Both the position numbers and the translations under genes were made by a program. This document shows positions 58,665-64,000 of a DNA stretch of 64,000 nucleotides, one piece after another (within the stretch, counting starts at the first letter, position 1; each line of letters begins with the position of its first letter). This DNA comes from Helianthus annuus (Eukaryota > Streptophyta > Magnoliopsida > Asterales > Asteraceae): NCBI RefSeq assembly GCF_002127325.2, contig NC_035448.2:84092087-84156086 (forward strand), read 5' to 3'. The notes below the pieces were generated by a model. It saw only the letters and a list, made by a program, of their open reading frames with translations. It did not search any database and was not told the DNA's origin.

Positions 58665-61600
58665 TGTGACAACCGGTAATTTACGCCCTTAATTACGTGA
58701 TTAACAAGTGATTAACGCGACAATAAATAGTGTTTACAGCGCAGATTGACTTAATTAGGCCCTTGGAGTGCCCAGGAACGTTTGTTCAGCTATACAGTGC
58801 GCGTGTGGTGATTTACAGAAAAGGTGCTGAATATTACACGACAACGGATCGATACCGTACAAAATACTGATGACACCGACAAATATGGATGTTACACGAA
58901 TATTTATGCTTATGGAGTATGGATCGCGATATCAGGTCTCGTAGGAATTACGGGCCACTCACGCGCGAGATGGGCTTGTGGGCCCTGGGCCCAAGCCCAA
59001 AACCCACAAGCCTAAACCTACACATAATATACAAGATCTACAAAAATCTTGTCAAATCTTACTAAATCCCGTATAATCTCATAAAATCTCTTCAAAAGAT
59101 TTTGTACAAAGGGTAAAATATATTACCTGAATGTAATATAAATACACACAAGAAACTTTAATCCTAAAACCTCTATAAATAGGGGTATATCACCCAATTC
59201 ATTTTCATAAGTCTCACACAGACCTTAAAGTCTGTCATTCCCCTCTCTTCCCTCTCTATTTCACCTACGCACACATAAAATACCCCATCTCTCTCTCTAT
59301 ATGATTAAAACAAACACAGAGGAATCACCTTCCTCACAAACAAAAAAAAACCAATACAGCCAAACCCCCCACCTCTCGATCTCCTCTCCCTCTCCGTATG
59401 AACTCCGGTGACCGGAGTTTAGTCCGACCGGCCGACAAAGCACACCCCCTCCTTGGTTCTCTCCGACGGGCGAGACACACCCCCCCCCCCTTCTGTCTTC
59501 TGCTTATCGGCAGCCACCACCAGATGGTGGTGGCGTGTGGCGGCTGCAACAGGAAGGAACGAAGAGAGAGAGAGCTGCGGAGAAGAGAGAGAGAGGCGAT
59601 GAGAGAGAGAGAGAAACCGGCGGTCTATGTCTCTGACCGACGGTCTATGTATCTGACCGGCGGTCCACGTTTTGATCCGGCGGTGGTCGGTGGCTAGAGA
59701 GAGAGAAGAGCCGGAGAGAAAGAGAGACGGCGGCGGCGTGGCGTCCGTACCGCCGTCACAGCGGCAGTGGCGTCTCGGAGACTCGGACCGTCGGTCCTTG
59801 TCTCGGTCCGACATGTATTCCGGTAAAACCCCCCCCCCCTCCTGTTGCTTTTATTTTCTTTTAAAATTAATTTTGGATGATGACAGTAGGGTGAAGGTGG
59901 TTCAGGTTCAATGTGATTTGGTTGCTTCAGTTTCATGCTCGGCTCGGGTTCAGGTGCTACGGGTCTGTTTCGAGCTCACATCAGGTTCGGTTCGATGTTC
60001 GGGTCATCTCGGTCAAACCGAGTCGACCTGGTCAACACGCAGTCAAATGTGGTCAAAGGCGGTCAACTGCGGTACGGTTCGGGTCGGTTCAGGATACGTG
60101 TGGTTCGGGTCGCATATCGGTTTCGGGTTAAACCCGGTCGACAAAGTCAACCGGTCAACTCAGCGAGTCAACTCAGTTGACTCGGTCAACTCAGCGAGTC
60201 GACTCGGTCAACATCCCGACGCGAAGACTTGGTAAAAATTAACGTCACGTTTATTTTGTTATTTTTATAATATTATTACTCACGTGACAAACGAGCTCGA
60301 ACCGATATAAAATAACGTTTAGTTTATACTTTGTCGTCTCATAAAATTATATATATATTGAGTATATGATTGGATTGTTGTTGAAAATTGTTGAATTTTG
60401 ATCTAATAACGACAACTGGTGATGTCGGGGGCGTCCAAAAACAGAGGAAACTCTGCCCGTTTTTCGAAAAAATCCGTAAAAACAACACGCGTTTTATTAT
60501 ATAACGAAAAAAAAACAACGATTCGGAAACTATTTACAACAACAAACATAGTTGTTTTGAACTTCGGAAATTCGACGAATCCTTTTATAAAAATAATTAT
60601 AGTTATGTATTTATTTTCGACAGCAACCAAAACAAACCCTTTTATAAATAAATATAGTGTTATATATATTTATTTCGGATATCGAACAACACGGATTCGC
60701 TTTCATAAAAAATAAATAAATATAGTTTATATTTATTTTAAGCATACAACGACTCGATGAAATTTTTATAAATATAACTTTTATATTTATTTCAAACGCC
60801 GAAACGGCATATACGTATATTTTGGCAAATATACACAAGACGCAATATATAATACGAGTTTATTATATATTACTTTCATACGAATAATCCTAATTTATAT
60901 CAACATACAACTTCTTAAAACGAGCTAACCAGTATAACTTCTTCGCTTATTTTAAGTTGACAATTTACGTCAAATCGTTCAGTTAACGATTCGGTAGAGC
61001 TCGGTAACACGTAGTTACCGTTTTTGCTTAGTAACTTATTAGATATTCCATGTTAGGAATATTGTAGAATGCACGCTAGCAAGTCCCGACTTGGAAACGA
61101 CATCGCAAAGTCGTATATAGCTAGCTTTGCACAGGAATATTCAGGTGAGTTCATAACCCCACATTTTTACACTTTTATAAATGTTTTCGGGGTGGAAAGA
61201 CATGCACTTTTTGCAAAGCATACAAGAATTATATATTTTTAAACCATGTTACAAAGAACACAAATGGTTTACGAAAAGCTTATGATTTATACCGGTTTTC
61301 CAAACAAGCGTATTTTTCTGAAAATACAAATACAAGAGTTTAAAAATACATGAGTTATGGTATGAAAATATAAAAAGCACACTTGGTGAGAACGAGTACC
61401 GAGTGTGTAGCGATATAAGAATACAAGAAACACACTTGGTGAGAAACGAGTACCAAGTGTAGGTGACATAAGAATACGGGAAGCGCGCTTGGTGAGAAAC
61501 GAGAACCAAGTAGGATGCGCTATGAAAAATGATGCGAGAAATCGTGTCACGAATAGGGTACAGAAGCACCATTAATCAACAATATACCTAGACCGCAGAA

Positions 61601-62180
61601 CAAAAGGTTAGATCTAACGGGTGCCGGGCGAGTCTCAGAATATACCAATTAAATGCCTAAGGTTTGGTGACTTCCTATGTCGTGCCACATGTTAATGGCC
61701 TTGCAACCCATTAACAATCCTGATATTTACAGGAATACTTTAATTACATGAAATTCATACCATACTAAAACTTGATTAATACTTGAAGTACGTGGGGTAC
61801 TCAAGAAAATTAGAATTATACTTGAGTACGTGGGGTACTCAAGAAAACGGGAACTAACTTGAGTACGTGGGGTACTCAGGAGGAATGTGAATTATACATA
61901 AGTAAGAATATGTGATCTGTACAAGAAAATGATTTTTTTTTTAAAATTCGTTTTCTCAACAATACTTCAAAAACCGGTTATTCAAAAAGATTTACTTCAA
62001 ATCTTTTACAACCAAACTATGAACTCGCTCAACTTTATGTTGATTTTTCGCATGTTTCTTTGTCAGGTTACTTTTCAAACAATGGAACGGTTGGAATAGG
62101 AGGACCATGAAGAGTCGAGTACTTAGTGGCGTTCAATTTCTAGAAGTCTTAGCTTTATTTGCTTCCGCTGTGCAATGAAG
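58665..62180 (+). repeat. T5 5' LTR, 3' end deleted
   Basis: Starts TGTGACAACCGG after the GATAC flank (58660-58664). TATA box TATAAATA at 59174-59181. The leader is GC-rich with GA runs (59390-60230), has a GGTCAA/TTGACC cluster (60000-60215), four hairpins (60957-61062), a candidate intron (61145-62066) and then sequence resembling the last part of related LTRs (GCTTCCGCTGTGC near 62161). The LTR end, PBS and gag N-terminus are missing. Short ORFs at 59334-60235 are low-complexity artefacts. Confidence 0.75.
61145..62066 (+). other. Candidate leader intron in T5 LTR
   Basis: TTCAG|GTGAGTTCATAAC at 61145; stem-loop AACTCGCTCAAC/GTTGA at 62021-62043; acceptor TTTCTTTGTCAG|GTTA ending 62066. 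It contains two hairpin arrays (61380-61520 and 61780-61880). Confidence 0.45.
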
Positions 62181-62212
62181 ATACCAGTCCAGTCACGCCA
62201 ATGCTCTGATAA

Positions 62213-62956
62213 TTTCTCAGATTCAACAAGTATCATCATGATGGAGCTTGTCGCATTCCAAGGTGCGACAAGTGCGGTAGATTGGGTCATCGAACAGAAG
62301 ACTGTTGGAGTAAGGGAAAGAATCAAAATGGAAACGGTGCTGGTAACAGGAATGATAACGGGAAAGGGCGAAACCAAGGATGCTTCAAGTGTGGAAGCAA
62401 CGATCATTTCATGAGAGACTGCCCAAAGAAAGACAATGCTCAGGCTCGAGCATTTGTGATTGGAGCAAGGGACGCACGCGAGGACCCTAACGTGGTCACC
62501 GGTACGTTTCTAGTTAACAATCACTATGCATCCATATTATTTGACACTGGTGCCGACTATAGTTTCATGTCTGTGGAATTTAAACGTACGCTCGGAATAG
62601 AATCTAGTAGATTAGAAGTCCCATATTCCATAGAATTAGCCAATGGAAAACTTGTTGAATCGGGCGAAGTAGTTAGAGGGTGCACGCTAGAACTTGGTGA
62701 ACGAAGCTTTAGCATCGACCTCTTACCTATTCAATTGGGTAGCTTCGATGTGGTAGTCGGAATGGACTGGCTGTCCAAGAACAAAGCTGAAGTTATTTGT
62801 CATGAGAAGATCATTCGCATCCCTTTGGTGAATGATGAAACTCTCATCGTACATGGAGAAAAGCGAGACGCACCTCTTCGGATCATCAGTTGCAAGACAG
62901 GCACAGAAGTGCTTAAGGAAAGGATGTGTTGCCTTCCTAGCACACGTTATAGATAA
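62213..62956 (+). pseudogene. gag: T5 gag nucleocapsid and protease
   Basis: Open from 62213 without an ATG, because the capsid is deleted. It carries two CCHC knuckles, CDKCGRLGHRTEDC and CFKCGSNDHFMRDC, then a Ty3 protease with intact LFDTGADYSF (DTG at 62543-62551) and GMDWLSKNKAEVI. A one-base insertion in an A/G run near 62918 shifts the frame, so this ORF stops at 62956 while RT continues in the next frame. Confidence 0.85.
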
Positions 62957-64000
62957 GAAGGCTGAGGAACCGAAACTCGAAGATATTCCTGTGGCGAAGG
63001 AATTTCCTGATGTGTTCCCTGAGGATCTACCCGGACTACCTCCGCAACGACAAGTCGAATTCCGTATATACTTGGTTCCGGGAGCTGCTCCTGTAGCCAA
63101 GGCACCGTATAGACTTGCGCCATCCGAAATGCAAGAACTATCTACACAACTCCAGGAGTTGTTGGATAAAGGATTCATAACGCCAAGCTTCTCGCCATGG
63201 GGAGCTCCAGTTCTGTTCGTGAAGAAAAAGGATGGAACCATGCGGATGTGTATCGATTACAGGGAACTGAACAAGCTAACGATCAAGAATCGGTACCCAC
63301 TACCGAGGATTGACGACTTGTTTGACCAGTTACAAGGGTCAAGCTATTATTCCAAGATCGACCTTCGGTCTGGATACCACCAGCTGAGAATCCAAGAGGA
63401 GAGCGTACCAAAGACTGCATTCAGAACGCGCTATGGGCATTACGAGTTTCTTGTGATGCCATTCGGGCTGACGAATGCACCAGCGGTCTTTATGGATCTG
63501 ATGAACCGCGTATGTAAACCATATCTCGATAAATTCGTGATTGTATTTATCGATGATATCCTGATTTACTCTCGGACGAAAGAAGAGCACGAGCAACACC
63601 TTAGAACCATCTTGGAGCTACTGAAAAAGGAGAAACTTTACGCAAAGTTCTCAAAATGCGAATTCTGGATTCACGAAGTACAATTTCTTGGTCACGTTGT
63701 GAATGAGAAGGGCATTCATGTAGACCCTTCCAAGATTGAAGCAATAAAGAATTGGGAAGCTCCCAAAACCCCGACTGAAGTTCGGCAATTTTTGGGCTTA
63801 GCGGGCTACTATAGGCGATTCATCGAGAATTTCTCGAAAATAGCTCAGCCGCTAACTGCTCTTACGCAGAAAGACAAGAAGTATGACTGGGGTGTTAAAC
63901 AAGAGGAAGCTTTTCAGCTACTCAAAAGCAAACTATGCGATGCACCAATATTGTCACTACCCGAAGGCACGGAAGACTTCGTGGTATACTGCGATGCCTC
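62922..64000 (+). CDS. pol: T5 reverse transcriptase, partial, open at window edge
   Basis: After the frameshift the frame is open for 359 codons to base 64000. It shows the linker [76 protein letters not shown] (first catalytic Asp), [21 protein letters not shown] (catalytic Asp pair near 63552-63557), [18 protein letters not shown] and the start of RNase H (VVYCDAS) at the edge. All RT catalytic residues I can check are present, making this the best-preserved RT in the window. Confidence 0.9.

Noticed and set aside
59419..59814. Arg/Ser-rich ORFs near 59334-60235 on both strands
   Set aside because: Created by GA/CT runs and CGG repeats in the T5 leader; no conserved domain, and opposite strands both look open.

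Overview
This window looks like plant nuclear DNA made almost entirely of nested LTR retrotransposons. I could find no host gene, rRNA, tRNA gene or CRISPR array. The tRNA-iMet primer sites (TGGTATCAGAGCC), Ty3-type gag-pol with a C-terminal chromodomain-like end, long (2-4 kb) LTRs starting TGTGACA, and the style of the copia-type gag point to an Asteraceae-like genome (sunflower, lettuce or daisy relatives). That lineage call is inference from family style, not a database result.

Layout from outside in. T0 is a Ty3 element on the minus strand. It runs from beyond the left edge to 50009 and carries a 5' LTR (45171-50009), primer site, an extra ORF ahead of gag (32064-30663), gag (30193-30086, resuming 3372-2329) and decayed protease/RT (about 2345-1480). 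T0 sits just upstream of the gag start of a copia element, C2 (50058). Inside T0's gag lies C1 (3373-30085, plus strand), a copia-type element with gag but no pol. Each C1 LTR was itself hit by a Ty3 element: T1 (3788-14574, minus, gag only, 3.4 kb LTRs) in the left LTR, and T2 (21482-30041, minus, LTRs apparently identical, protease and N-terminal RT deleted) in the right LTR. Inside T0's leader lies T3 (32096-44727, plus; LTRs about 1% apart, pol wrecked). T3's left LTR holds a solo LTR, S1 (33122-36566), with a perfect target duplication and an empty site in the partner LTR. T0's own LTR carries a copia-like solo LTR (45445-46228).

Right of 50393 the nest opens the other way. C2 gag is cut by LTR L1 (50393), L1 by S2 (52011), S2 by T4 (LTR 54361-57765 plus integrase end to 58664), and T4 by T5 (58665 to beyond the right edge). 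T5 has a long GC-rich-leader LTR, a deletion fusing the LTR to gag, then protease and a good RT frame open to base 64000.

No element here is visibly complete. T1, T2, T3 and C1 have similar or identical LTRs but defective or missing pol, so they were probably copied using enzymes supplied by relatives. The most interesting signal is non-coding. T1, S1 and S2 share an ordered chain of about eleven hairpins downstream of the TATA box, with stem changes that keep pairing. Several LTR families share a GTGAGT...CAG leader-intron architecture, with tandem hairpin or simple repeats inside the intron and a small ACTCGCTCAAC/GTTGA stem-loop before the acceptor. Two families also show a duplicated polypurine-tract/LTR-start cassette about 100 bp apart and use different copies of it.
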